From NCBI GenBank assembly GCA_030524805.1, contig JAUNFY010000022.1:1-36002 (forward strand): a stretch of 36,002 nucleotides of DNA, in the 5' to 3' direction. This stretch comes from Bacteroidales bacterium. GTDB lineage: Bacteria; Bacteroidota; Bacteroidia; Bacteroidales; Muribaculaceae. Every line of letters begins with the position of its first letter. Positions within the stretch are counted from its first letter, which is position 1. The position numbers were made by a program, and so were the translations under genes. Below, in pieces: positions 1 to 8,550 of this stretch. The notes below the pieces were generated by a model that saw nothing but the letters and a program-made list of their open reading frames with translations, was not told where the DNA came from and did no database searches.

Positions 1-82
1 AAATGATTGTAGCGGTTAAATGAATTTACAAGTTGAAAAGCCAAAGGCCCGATAACCTTATAACCTTATAAACCCATAACCC

Positions 83-110
83 TCAAGATTCGCCATCAGG
101 CGAATCTTGA
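83..110. terminator. Perfect 12-bp hairpin just after pheS (hairpin family copy 1)
   Basis: TCAAGATTCGCC (83-94) pairs perfectly with GGCGAATCTTGA (99-110) around a 4-nt ATCA loop. It begins one base beyond the pheS stop codon on the minus strand, so it probably ends or protects the pheS transcript. No strong U-run follows. The same hairpin design, with related AACCCT-like flanking sequence, recurs at 4161-4189, and the hairpin alone at 8513-8540. Confidence 0.6.
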
Positions 111-111
111 A

Positions 112-1140
112 TTAATGTGCCGCCACGAACTCATCAAGGAAGCGGACATCGTTTTCGCTGAAGAGTCGCAGGTCTTTGACGCGATATTTCAGGTTGGCGA
201 TTCGCTCCACACCCATGCCGAAGGCATATCCCGAGTATACTTCCGGATCGATGCCGCAGGCCTTGAGCACGTTGGGGTCTACCATTCCGCATCCGAGAAT
301 CTCCACCCAGCCTGTGCCTTTGCAGAGCGCGCATCCCTTGCCGCCGCAGATGCCGCAGCTGATGTCCATCTCGGCCGAAGGCTCGGTGAAGGGGAAGTAG
401 CTCGGGCGAAGACGTATCTTCGTTTCCGGGCCGAACATCTGCTGTGCGAATTCGAGAAGCACCTGCTTGAGGTCGGCGAAGCTTACATTCTTGTCGATGT
501 AGAGACCCTCCACCTGATGGAAGAAGCAGTGCGCGCGGGCTGATATCGCCTCGTTGCGGTATACGCGGCCCGGGCATACGATGCGGATAGGGGGCTGCGT
601 GTGCTCCATGGTGCGGGTCTGCACGCTCGAGGTGTGGGTGCGCAGAAGGATGTCGTCTTTGCCGTCGCGCTTTATGAAGAAGGTGTCCTGCATGTCGCGT
701 GCCGGATGGTCGGCAGGGAAGTTGAGCGAGCTGAACACGTGCCAGTCGTCTTCAATCTCCGGTCCCTCCGCGATAGTGAAGCCCATGTTGCCGAAAATCT
801 CGATTATCTCGTTCTTCACCAGTGAAAGCGGATGCCGTGTGCCGGCAGCCAGCGGGGTTGCCGTGCGGGTAAGGTCGATGTTGCATTTCTCTGCGTCAGC
901 GTTTGCGGCAAGCGCTTCTTTAAGCGTGGCAAGCCGTTCGGTGGCCAGGGTCTTCAGCTCGTTGAGCTTCTGGCCTAACTCCCGCTTCTGTTCAGCCGGC
1001 ACTGTACGGAACTCGTTCATCAGCGCCGATATCTCGCCTTTCTTGCTCAGGTATTTGATGCGAAGCTGCTCTACGGCTTCGGCTGTCGTTGCCTGCATCT
1101 GCGATATCTCGCTTCTCAGCTCTTCTATTTTTGAAAGCAT
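112..1140 (-). CDS. pheS: Phenylalanine--tRNA ligase alpha subunit
   Basis: This is the catalytic alpha subunit of the heterotetrameric class II enzyme that charges tRNA-Phe with phenylalanine in the cytoplasm. The 342-residue length is normal. The N-terminal ~90 residues form the coiled-coil tRNA-binding arm. The class II core follows, with motif 2 around RVYRNEAIS and motif 3 as [12 protein letters not shown] near the C-terminus. A cysteine cluster ([17 protein letters not shown]) lies before motif 3, which I recall as usual in Bacteroidetes PheS. The start at 1140 gives a typical MLSKIEEL beginning. A promoter-like pair lies about 110 nt upstream on this strand, leaving a 5' leader of roughly 100 nt. 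pheT is not next to it in this window, so the two subunits are not encoded side by side downstream of here. Confidence 0.97.
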   Translation of the reverse strand: MLSKIEELRSEISQMQATTAEAVEQLRIKYLSKKGEISALMNEFRTVPAEQKRELGQKLNELKTLATERLATLKEALAANADAEKCNIDLTRTATPLAAGTRHPLSLVKNEIIEIFGNMGFTIAEGPEIEDDWHVFSSLNFPADHPARDMQDTFFIKRDGKDDILLRTHTSSVQTRTMEHTQPPIRIVCPGRVYRNEAISARAHCFFHQVEGLYIDKNVSFADLKQVLLEFAQQMFGPETKIRLRPSYFPFTEPSAEMDISCGICGGKGCALCKGTGWVEILGCGMVDPNVLKACGIDPEVYSGYAFGMGVERIANLKYRVKDLRLFSENDVRFLDEFVAAH

Positions 1141-1247
1141 AGTTGTTCTTGTTTTGTTCTGTTCTGGATGCGCTGACTTCGCTCGTTGCCGGGCGATGCT
1201 CGCGGTGGGTTGGCCGCTTTATATGTCGATGTCAGCGTTTCAGTCGG

Positions 1248-1278
1248 CAAATTTACTAAAAAAAACTGAATTTTGAAA
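1248..1278 (-). promoter_or_regulatory. Probable pheS promoter
   Basis: On the minus strand TAAATTTG (1255-1248) matches the Bacteroidetes -7 element TANNTTTG. A TTTC (1278-1275), one base off the -33 TTTG, lies 19 nt upstream. The implied 5' leader is about 100 nt and contains a long-range inverted repeat (CGCTGAC at 1171-1177 and GTCAGCG at 1231-1237). Whether that folds into a regulatory leader is unknown. Confidence 0.55.
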
Positions 1279-1339
1279 ATCCCGCCATATCGTTGTAGAA
1301 TTTTTTACCCGATTCTAAGGTTTTTTGAATTTTTTAATG

Positions 1340-1347
1340 TAAATTTG
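1340..1347 (+). promoter_or_regulatory. -7 promoter element for the threonine dehydrogenase gene
   Basis: TAAATTTG matches the Bacteroidetes -7 consensus TANNTTTG and lies 86 nt before the start codon at 1434. No good -33 TTTG is found at 19-21 nt, so the call rests on one half of the promoter. Confidence 0.4.
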
Positions 1348-1433
1348 CAGTGTTGATTCAATGTCAAGCCATCCCATCGATGTTGGGCCGTTTCATTGAA
1401 TTGGTTTTCAGTTAAATTCTAACCTGAATCGGA

Positions 1434-2396
1434 ATGAAAAATATTCTCGTTATCGGTAGCACAGGCCAGATTGGCAGTGAGCTGACCATGAAACTCCGCG
1501 GCCTTTATCCCCAGGGCGATGTCGTGGCCGGCTATATCCCCGGCGCCGAACCCAAAGGCGCTCTTCTCGAATCGGGACCGTCGGCGATTGTCGACATCAC
1601 CAATCCGCAGCAGATTGCCGACACTGTCGACCGCTATCATGTCGACACGATCTATAACCTCGCCGCTCTTCTCAGCGCGGTGGCCGAAGTCAAGCCTCAG
1701 CTCGCCTGGAAGATAGGTCTCGGCGGACTTTTCAACACCCTTGAGGTGGCCCGCGAGAAAAACTGCGCCGTCTTCACCCCGAGCTCAATCGGAAGTTTCG
1801 GCAGCTCCACACCCCACACCAAGACCCCGCAGGATACTATCCAGCGTCCTGACACCATGTATGGAGTTACCAAAGTTTCCGGCGAATTGCTGAGCGACTA
1901 TTACGCAAAACGCTTCGGCGTCGATACCCGCAGCGTCCGTTTCCCCGGCCTCATCAGCTATGTGGCACCTCCCGGTGGAGGCACCACCGACTATGCCGTC
2001 GACATCTATTATTATGCGGTGAACGGCGAGAAATTCAAATGTCCGCTGAAGCCCGGCACACTGATGGACATGATGTATATGCCCGATGCCCTCCGTGCGG
2101 CTGTGGAGATAATGGAGGCCGATCCCTCCCGCCTGAAACATCGCAACTCCTTCAACATCGCTTCGATGAGCTTCGGCCCGGAGGAGATATATACCAAGAT
2201 CAAGGAATACATACCCGACTTCGAGATGGAATACGACCTCGACCCGCTCCGCCAGAAGATCGCCGACTCATGGCCCGACAGCCTCGACGACACCTGCGCC
2301 CGCGAGGAATGGGACTGGAAACCGGAATATGACCTTGACGCCATGACCCGCGACATGATCGCCAACCTCCGCATAAAGCTCAATATCAACGCCTGA
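1434..2396 (+). CDS. SDR-type L-threonine 3-dehydrogenase (NAD-dependent epimerase family)
   Basis: This 320-residue protein has an extended short-chain dehydrogenase fold. The N-terminal Rossmann motif is GSTGQIG (residues 8-14) and the catalytic pair is Y143-x3-K147 in YGVTK. The pattern PSSIGSFG and the PGLISY / GGGTTDYAVDI segment resemble the epimerase-like threonine dehydrogenases that oxidise L-threonine with NAD+ to 2-amino-3-ketobutyrate. They differ from the zinc-dependent MDR-type Tdh of E. coli. The next enzyme of that pathway, Kbl, is encoded at 13032-14231, which supports the substrate call. The gene stands alone, with its own -7 element and a GC-rich hairpin after it. A less specific NDP-sugar epimerase is the alternative but less likely. 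Confidence 0.85.
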   Translation: MKNILVIGSTGQIGSELTMKLRGLYPQGDVVAGYIPGAEPKGALLESGPSAIVDITNPQQIADTVDRYHVDTIYNLAALLSAVAEVKPQLAWKIGLGGLFNTLEVAREKNCAVFTPSSIGSFGSSTPHTKTPQDTIQRPDTMYGVTKVSGELLSDYYAKRFGVDTRSVRFPGLISYVAPPGGGTTDYAVDIYYYAVNGEKFKCPLKPGTLMDMMYMPDALRAAVEIMEADPSRLKHRNSFNIASMSFGPEEIYTKIKEYIPDFEMEYDLDPLRQKIADSWPDSLDDTCAREEWDWKPEYDLDAMTRDMIANLRIKLNINA

Positions 2397-2432
2397 GGCA
2401 GATCAGAACATTCAGATAAATTCTCGCATACG

Positions 2433-2464
2433 CGCCCGCTCCATTCATTCCGGTGGAGCGGGCG
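2433..2464 (+). terminator. GC-rich hairpin terminator after the threonine dehydrogenase gene
   Basis: CGCCCGCTCCA (2433-2443) pairs perfectly with TGGAGCGGGCG (2454-2464) across a 10-nt loop. It lies 37 nt after the stop codon. The following bases are only weakly T-rich. Confidence 0.65.
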
Positions 2465-2495
2465 TGCTTGGTTTAGCTGCGATACTCCATCATAT

Positions 2496-2527
2496 AATTG
2501 GTCAAAATTCCTATTAATTGGTCAAAA
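2496..2527 (+). repeat. Tandem 12-bp direct repeat upstream of the efflux operon
   Basis: AATTGGTCAAAA occurs at 2496-2507 and again at 2516-2527, exactly 20 bp apart, or about two helical turns. The pair lies 46 nt upstream of the -7 element at 2573-2580. Position and phasing suit a regulator-binding site, but no regulator gene is present nearby. The rest of the 2397-2687 gap holds the hairpin before it and the promoter after it. Confidence 0.45.
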
Positions 2528-2572
2528 AGGACGATATATATTATTTACAAGGGTTTATTGGCTTATTTTTAT

Positions 2573-2580
2573 TAACTTTG
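2573..2580 (+). promoter_or_regulatory. -7 promoter element of the RND efflux operon
   Basis: TAACTTTG fits TANNTTTG perfectly and is the same octamer used by the cas and GH2 promoters in this window. It lies 107 nt before the first gene of the operon. The -33 TTTG is not at standard spacing, so the promoter may need activation. Confidence 0.5.
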
Positions 2581-2687
2581 CAGAATACACGACCGGAACG
2601 ATGGACGTGAGTCCATTCTTTCCGGTCAAGGCGTGTTTTTTGTTGAAAGCTTCATTAATAAAAATAAACTAATTATAATTCATTGCA

Positions 2688-4085
2688 ATGACAACCCGCA
2701 AAAGATTATTGCTGCTCTCGGCTGTGGCAATCTTGTCGGCAGGTGTTCCGGCTTTCGCCCAGAATCAGGAGGCTGCTCCTCTGCTTCTCGGGGCTATGGG
2801 TGTGGCTCCCGGCGATTCAGTCGTGATAAGCCGCGAGGAATGCCTCGACATCGCCCTCAGCCAGAGCCCCACGATCAGGATTGCAGACCTTGAGGTGAAG
2901 AGGGTAGGCTATGCCAAGAGGGAGACCATCGGTAATCTCCTTCCTCAAATCGGTTTTTCGCTTTCCTATCAGAGAAGCATCGAACTTCAGACCATCCGCA
3001 TGAACATGGGTGGCGAGAGCCAGAAGCTGAAGATGGGTTCCGACAACACATGGAACACCGGCTTCTCTCTGTCGCTCCCCATCATCGCCCCTTCTCTCTG
3101 GAAGGCCATCTCGCTTTCCCAGACCCAGATTGAGCAGAATCTCGAAGCCGCGCGCTCAAGCCGCCTCGAGATGGTGAATCAGGTAAATCAGGCCTACTAT
3201 TCCCTCATGCTCGCGATCGCTTCGCGCGACGTCATACAGCAAAACTACGACATCGCCAAGTATAATGCCGAGGTGTTCCGCAAGATGCACGAGCAGGGCA
3301 CAGCGTCGGAATACGACGTGCTCCGCTCCGAGGTGCAGGTAAAGAATGTGGAGCCTTCGCTGCTCGATGCCGACATCTCGGTGAAGCAGTGCCAGCTGCA
3401 GCTCAATGTGCTGATGGGCATCGACGACGCCCTCAATCTCATCCCCTCGGTAAGGATGGAAGACATGCAGAAGGATATGTATGGCTATCTGCTCGAATCA
3501 AAGTCGATCGCCGACAACTCATCGCTCCGTTCCCTCGAATTGTCGCAGAAACTCGCGCGCCAGAATGTGGCCATGAAGAAACTTGAATGGCTTCCCACTC
3601 TCGGCGGCAGTTTCAATGTCAACTGGCTTTCACTCAGCAATGGCCCGATGTTTAAGGATGTCGATTTCTCACCCTATTCATCGGCTGGCCTCTCGCTGTC
3701 GTTACCCATTTTCTCGGGTGGCACTAAATGGAATGCGCTCAAGCAGGCGCAGGTGCAGCACACCGAACTCCAGCTGCAGAAGGAAAACCTTGTCAACAGC
3801 CTCAACATGCAGGTCGACCTCGCTCTCGACAACATCAACAAGCAGGTGCGTCAGATCGATTCTTCCAAGGAGGGAGTGGTTCAGGCCCGCAAGGCGCACG
3901 ACATAATGCAGAAGAGTTTCCAGATCGGTGCGGCTTCTTATCTTGAGTTGCGCGATGCCGAACTTGCCGACACGAGCGCGCAACTGGCCTATCTGCAGTC
4001 GATCTACAACTATCTCGTATCGACAAGCCAGCTTGATATGCTTCTCGGCAAGGACTACGCCCCGGCGCCGGCCGATGCCGATTGA
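2688..4085 (+). CDS. TolC-family outer membrane efflux protein
   Basis: This 465-residue protein should form the trimeric outer membrane channel of the tripartite pump encoded with the next two genes. A signal peptide is visible at residues 1-25 (hydrophobic LLLLSAVAILSAGVPAFAQ, cleavage after AFA). A repeated OEP layout follows: the ISREECLDIALSQSPTIRIADLEV motif near residue 50, long alpha-helical stretches, and a second repeat ending with SFQIGAASYLELRDAELADTSAQLAYLQSIYNYLVSTSQLDMLLG, typical of TolC C-termini. It is first in the operon, with 115 nt including a hairpin before the adaptor gene. The substrate cannot be told from the sequence. Confidence 0.93.
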   Translation: MTTRKRLLLLSAVAILSAGVPAFAQNQEAAPLLLGAMGVAPGDSVVISREECLDIALSQSPTIRIADLEVKRVGYAKRETIGNLLPQIGFSLSYQRSIELQTIRMNMGGESQKLKMGSDNTWNTGFSLSLPIIAPSLWKAISLSQTQIEQNLEAARSSRLEMVNQVNQAYYSLMLAIASRDVIQQNYDIAKYNAEVFRKMHEQGTASEYDVLRSEVQVKNVEPSLLDADISVKQCQLQLNVLMGIDDALNLIPSVRMEDMQKDMYGYLLESKSIADNSSLRSLELSQKLARQNVAMKKLEWLPTLGGSFNVNWLSLSNGPMFKDVDFSPYSSAGLSLSLPIFSGGTKWNALKQAQVQHTELQLQKENLVNSLNMQVDLALDNINKQVRQIDSSKEGVVQARKAHDIMQKSFQIGAASYLELRDAELADTSAQLAYLQSIYNYLVSTSQLDMLLGKDYAPAPADAD

Positions 4086-4160
4086 TTCCATATTTCCGGA
4101 ATACCTCGGTTGAAACTGAACCCCTCATTTAAACTAAACCATAACCCTTAACCCTAAAGC

Positions 4161-4189
4161 TCAGGTTTAGCCGCAATGGCGAAACCTGA
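4161..4189 (+). promoter_or_regulatory. Hairpin 11 nt before the efflux adaptor start (family copy 2)
   Basis: TCAGGTTTAGCC (4161-4172) pairs with GGCGAAACCTGA (4178-4189), with one A-G mismatch and a 5-nt loop. It ends 11 nt before the ATG at 4201, where it could affect ribosome loading or mark a processed mRNA end. It is preceded by C-rich AACCCTTAACCCTAAA-type sequence like that beside copy 1. Confidence 0.55.
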
Positions 4190-4200
4190 ATATAAGAATT

Positions 4201-5259
4201 ATGAAGACTTTAAGATATATAGCTCCCGCTCTCGCCCTGGCCGTTGCCCTGGCATCCTGCAGCGGCGACAAAAAAGCCAAGGACACGGAAGAGGAAGACA
4301 TCCCCGTGGTCAAGACAATGCCCGTCACTGAAGAGGATGTGGATCAGCTCGCACAGTATACCGCTTCCGTCGAACCCGAGATCATCAACAACATCTCGTC
4401 GCAGATTCCCAACCGCATCAAGGCGATTTATGTCGACGAGGGCGTTCGGGTAGGCAAAGGACAGAAGCTCGTGGTGCTCGACGACGTCAACACCACCCAG
4501 TATGAGCTTTCAGTCAACAATGCAAAGGCTGCCCTCAACAATGCACAGCTCAACTACGACCGTGCCGTCGAACTCCTGAAGATCGGCGGAGGCACCCAGC
4601 AGACTGTCGACCAGATGGAGGTGCAGCTCATCAATGCCAAGAATGCGGTGGCGCAGGCCGAGCGCACTCTGCTCAATGCCCGTGAGAACACGGTGCTCGT
4701 CTCTCCCATCGACGGTATCGTCACCAAGCGCAACTATGATCCGGGCGATATGACTGGCACGCTGCCTATCCTGACTGTGGCGCGTGTCAATCCCGTGAAA
4801 GTGGTGGTCAATGTCAACGAAAGCCAGCTCGCGAAAATTCAGAAAGGCATGCCCGTCGATCTCACTTTCAATACCTACGGCGACGAAGTGTTTAAAGGCA
4901 CCGTATCGCTCGTCATGCCTACAGTCGACGCCACAAGCCGCACCGTAGGCGTCGAGATCACACTCCCCAATGCCGATGGCCGTGTGCTCCCCGGAATGTT
5001 CGGACGCGCCACCATCGCTCTCGGCAATGCACGCCACGTCGTAGTCCCCGACAAGGCTGTAGTGAAGCAGCAGGGTAGTGGCGACCACTACGTCTATGTC
5101 ATGAATCAGGACGGCACTGTCTCCTATAATAAGGTGGAACTCGGTCAGCGCATCGGCTCAAGCTATGAGCTCATAAGCGGTGTCCCCTCCGGAGCCGTCG
5201 TTGTGATCGAGGGCCAGAATGGCCTTGTCGAGGGTCGCAAAGTGAAAGTGATAAAGTGA
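4201..5259 (+). CDS. RND efflux periplasmic adaptor (membrane fusion lipoprotein)
   Basis: This 352-residue protein should bridge the inner membrane pump and the TolC-like channel. It begins with a lipoprotein signal whose lipobox is LASC, Cys20, so it is expected to be lipid-anchored. The HlyD/AcrA layout is clear. A barrel-sandwich first half lies near residues 60-95 (QIPNRIKAIYVDEGVRVGKG), then a coiled-coil hairpin (NNAKAALNNAQLNYDRAVELL ... NAKNAVAQAERTLLNA). The second half of the lipoyl-like domain follows (ENTVLVSPIDGIVTKRNYDPGD), then a beta-barrel and a membrane-proximal domain ending VEGRKVKVIK. It is second in the operon, 48 nt before the permease gene. Confidence 0.94.
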   Translation: MKTLRYIAPALALAVALASCSGDKKAKDTEEEDIPVVKTMPVTEEDVDQLAQYTASVEPEIINNISSQIPNRIKAIYVDEGVRVGKGQKLVVLDDVNTTQYELSVNNAKAALNNAQLNYDRAVELLKIGGGTQQTVDQMEVQLINAKNAVAQAERTLLNARENTVLVSPIDGIVTKRNYDPGDMTGTLPILTVARVNPVKVVVNVNESQLAKIQKGMPVDLTFNTYGDEVFKGTVSLVMPTVDATSRTVGVEITLPNADGRVLPGMFGRATIALGNARHVVVPDKAVVKQQGSGDHYVYVMNQDGTVSYNKVELGQRIGSSYELISGVPSGAVVVIEGQNGLVEGRKVKVIK

Positions 5260-5307
5260 TTTTGTATGGTCACTTATTTCAAACAACTCTAATTTCAACT
5301 TCTTATC

Positions 5308-8300
5308 ATGAGTCTTTATGGATCAGCGGTGAAACGTCCCATCATGACCGCCCTCTGTTTCGTCACGGTGGTCATACTCGGTCTTTTCTCGCTTGCTAAA
5401 CTTCCGATCGACCTTTATCCGGATATCGACACCAACACCATCATGGTCATCTCGATGTATCCGGGTGCGAGTGCGGAAGATATCGAGCAAAACGTAACAA
5501 AACCGCTCGAAAACACCCTCAACTCAGTTGAGCACCTCAAGCATATCACTTCCGATAGCCGTGAGAATACTTCCGTCATCACTCTCGAGTTTGAATACGG
5601 CTACGACATCGACAACCTCACCAACGATGTCCGCGACAAACTCGACATGGTGGAGTCGTCGCTCCCCGACGATTGCGAGAACCCAATCATCTTCAAGTTC
5701 TCTACCGACATGATTCCTATCTGTCTTCTCTCGGTGGAGGCCAAGGAAAGTATGGCGGGCCTCTATAAGATTCTCGACGATGGCGTGGCCAACCCCCTCG
5801 CCCGTATCGACGGCGTCGGCTCAGTGTCCATCTCCGGTGCGCCCAAGCGTGAGATCCACGTCTATTGCGACCCGCAGAAGCTGGAGGCCTACCACCTCTC
5901 TGTAGAAGGAATCGCCGGCATCATCACTGCCGAAAACCGCAACATCCCCGGCGGCTCGTTCGATATCGGCAGCAATACTTTCTCTGTCCGCGTGCAGGGT
6001 GAGTTCGACGAGTCGGCCCAGATGCTCAACGTCCCTGTTGGCGTCTACAATGGCTCCATCATCTATCTTAAGGATGTGGCCCGCGTCGACGACTCTGTCG
6101 AGGAGCGCACACAGCATTCCTACATCGGCGGCAAGGAAGGCGCCATCATCGTCATCCAGAAGCAGAGCGGTGCCAACTCGGTGCAGATCTCCGAAAAGGT
6201 GATGCAGATGCTTCCGAAGCTTCAGAAGAATCTTCCCTCCGACATCAAACTCGGCGTGATCGTCGACACTTCCGACAATATCCGCAACACCATCGCTTCG
6301 CTCGAGGAGACGGTATTCTATGCCCTTCTCTTCGTCATGATCGTGGTGTTCTTCTTCCTCGGCCGATGGCGTGCCACGATGATTATCGTCATCACCATCC
6401 CTGTCTCGCTCATCGCATCATTCATCTATCTCTACGCCACCGGCAACTCCCTCAACATCGTGTCGCTTTCCTCGCTCTCCATCTCTATCGGTATGGTGGT
6501 CGACGATGCCATTGTGGTGCTCGAGAATGTCACTACCCACATCGAGCGCGGATCCGATCCGAAGCAGGCCGCCGTGCATGGCACCAATGAGGTGGCCATC
6601 TCGGTAATCGCCTCCACCCTTACCCTGATCGCGGTGTTCTTCCCCCTCACCCTCGTCACCGGCATGACCGGCGTCCTCTTCCGCCAGCTCGGTTGGATGG
6701 TCTGCATCATGATGATCATCTCCACAACCTGCGCGCTCTCGCTTACCCCGATGCTCTGCTCGCAGTGGCTCCGCCTCAACAATAAGCATGGCAAACTATA
6801 CACCAAGTTCTATACACCCATCGAGCGCGCCCTCGATCGCCTCGACAACGGCTATGCCCGTCTCCTCCACAAGGTGGTGACACACCGTACTGTCACCGTG
6901 CTCATCTGTATGGGACTTTTCGTGGTGTCGCTTTTCCTTCTCAAATTTGTCGGCACCGAGTTCTTCCCGACTCAGGACAACGGACGTATCGGCGTCGACC
7001 TCGAGCTCCCTGTAGGCAGTCGTGTGGAACGGGCCTACGACGCCACCTCGCGCCTCGATTCGCTCTGGCGTGCGAAGTATCCGGAGATCAAGGTCTGCTC
7101 CTTCACTGTCGGCCCGGCTTCTTCCGACAATACTTTTGCATCGCTCAGCGACAATGGCCCTCACATTGTGTCGATGAATATCAGCCTCTACGATAAGGTA
7201 GACCGCAAACGTGGCATCAAGGAGATAGCCGACCTCATGCGTCAGGATCTCAAGACTCAGTTCCCCGAGTTTGTGAAGGCTCAGGTCAACGTGGGTGGCG
7301 GACGTAATTCAGGCATGGGTGGCCAGTCTGTCGTCGACTTCGAGATTTACGGCTACGATTTCAGTGCAACCGACTCCGTGGCCCGCATGCTGAGACAGGC
7401 TCTCGCCGGAATTGAAGGCACCGCCGACATCATGATCTCGCGAAGCGATTACCAGCCGGAATATCAGGTGGACTTCGACCGCGAGAAACTCAGCCTCTAC
7501 GGCCTCAACATGGCCACTGTGGCTACAGCCCTCCGCAACCGTATCAATGGCGCCACTGCCTCTCAGTATCGTGAGGATGGCGAGGAATACGACATAAAGG
7601 TGATGTTCGACAAGGAGCACCGAACCTCCATCGAGGATATAGAAAACATCTCGCTCACCACTGCCACCGGCTCGCAGGTGCGTGTCAAGGAGCTCGGTGA
7701 GGTGGTGGAACGTTTCTCGCCCCCTACCATCGAGCGTAAGGACCGCGAACGTCAGATCACCGTCTCTACCGTTGTCGACGGCGTTCCGATGAGCCAGGTA
7801 GTGGCGGAAGCGCAGATGGAGATCTATAAGATGCACCTCCCTGCCGGTATCTCGATTCAGCTTGCCGGTAGCTATGAAGACCAGCAGGATTCGTTCTCCG
7901 ACCTTCTCATGCTCGGAGTCCTCATCATCCTACTCGTCTATATCGTCATGGCCGCCCAGTTCGAGAGCTTCACCTATCCGGGCATCATCATGACCTCGCT
8001 GCTCTTTGCGTTCTCGGGTGTGTTCCTCATCCTCTGGCTCACCGGCCACAGCCTGAATGTGATGTCGATGATCGGCGCCATCATGCTTATCGGTATCGTG
8101 GTGAAGAATGGTATCGTGCTCATCGACTACATCATCCTCAACCGCGAACGAGGCCTCTCCATCAAGCGCGCCGTGATTGATGCCGGCCGTAGCCGTCTGC
8201 GCCCCGTGATCATGACCACTGCCACCACTGTGCTCGGTATGGTGCCGATGGCTGTAGGCAGCGGTCAGGGTGCCGAGATGTGGCAGCCGATGGGCGTCGC

Positions 8301-8442
8301 CGTCATCGGTGGTCTCACATTCTCGACCATCCTTACACTCCTCTTCGTGCCGGTGCTCTACTGTTCGTTTGCAGGCAGGGGAGTGCTCAACCAGCGTGGT
8401 AAACTCAAAAAAGAGAAATTGGCCATTTCCTCAAAAGGTTGA
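5308..8442 (+). CDS. RND efflux inner membrane permease (HAE1/AcrB family)
   Basis: This 1044-residue proton-driven transporter has the usual length and duplicated plan. TM1 is at residues 10-30, followed by a large periplasmic porter loop (about 40-330), TM2-TM6, a second periplasmic loop (about 560-860) and TM8-TM12. The motif GMVVDDAIVVLENV in TM4 carries the paired aspartates needed for proton relay in HAE1/AcrB-type pumps. GIVVKNGIVLIDYI is the matching second-half signature. Divalent-metal (CusA/CzcA) pumps usually have different TM4 acidic patterns, so an organic substrate is more likely, though this is inferred. It is third in the operon, with the PII-like gene 108 nt downstream. Confidence 0.95.
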   Translation: MSLYGSAVKRPIMTALCFVTVVILGLFSLAKLPIDLYPDIDTNTIMVISMYPGASAEDIEQNVTKPLENTLNSVEHLKHITSDSRENTSVITLEFEYGYDIDNLTNDVRDKLDMVESSLPDDCENPIIFKFSTDMIPICLLSVEAKESMAGLYKILDDGVANPLARIDGVGSVSISGAPKREIHVYCDPQKLEAYHLSVEGIAGIITAENRNIPGGSFDIGSNTFSVRVQGEFDESAQMLNVPVGVYNGSIIYLKDVARVDDSVEERTQHSYIGGKEGAIIVIQKQSGANSVQISEKVMQMLPKLQKNLPSDIKLGVIVDTSDNIRNTIASLEETVFYALLFVMIVVFFFLGRWRATMIIVITIPVSLIASFIYLYATGNSLNIVSLSSLSISIGMVVDDAIVVLENVTTHIERGSDPKQAAVHGTNEVAISVIASTLTLIAVFFPLTLVTGMTGVLFRQLGWMVCIMMIISTTCALSLTPMLCSQWLRLNNKHGKLYTKFYTPIERALDRLDNGYARLLHKVVTHRTVTVLICMGLFVVSLFLLKFVGTEFFPTQDNGRIGVDLELPVGSRVERAYDATSRLDSLWRAKYPEIKVCSFTVGPASSDNTFASLSDNGPHIVSMNISLYDKVDRKRGIKEIADLMRQDLKTQFPEFVKAQVNVGGGRNSGMGGQSVVDFEIYGYDFSATDSVARMLRQALAGIEGTADIMISRSDYQPEYQVDFDREKLSLYGLNMATVATALRNRINGATASQYREDGEEYDIKVMFDKEHRTSIEDIENISLTTATGSQVRVKELGEVVERFSPPTIERKDRERQITVSTVVDGVPMSQVVAEAQMEIYKMHLPAGISIQLAGSYEDQQDSFSDLLMLGVLIILLVYIVMAAQFESFTYPGIIMTSLLFAFSGVFLILWLTGHSLNVMSMIGAIMLIGIVVKNGIVLIDYIILNRERGLSIKRAVIDAGRSRLRPVIMTTATTVLGMVPMAVGSGQGAEMWQPMGVAVIGGLTFSTILTLLFVPVLYCSFAGRGVLNQRGKLKKEKLAISSKG

Positions 8443-8512
8443 TCACCTGCTAAAAAAGGACCCGGCAAAAAGAGATCCGTAAAATAAATATTAAACCAAA
8501 ATCCCAAAAAAC

Positions 8513-8540
8513 TCAAGTTTCGCCTTCGGGCGAAACTTGA
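8513..8540 (+). promoter_or_regulatory. UUCG-capped hairpin 10 nt before the PII-like start (family copy 3)
   Basis: TCAAGTTTCGCC (8513-8524) pairs perfectly with GGCGAAACTTGA (8529-8540) around a TTCG tetraloop, which is very stable in RNA. It ends 10 nt before the ATG at 8551. Being inside the operon and next to a start codon, it may tune PII-like expression relative to the pump. It could also partly terminate transcripts from the permease gene. Confidence 0.6.
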
Positions 8541-8550
8541 ATAGATAATT

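Noticed and set aside
48-83. Telomere-like or G-quadruplex-like AACCCT / ATAACCTT runs
   Set aside because: There are too few G-runs for a quadruplex and no regular tandem array; kept only as flanking context of the hairpin family.
115-543. Plus-strand frame starting 5 nt after hairpin copy 1
   Set aside because: It is entirely antisense to pheS and has no family-like sequence.
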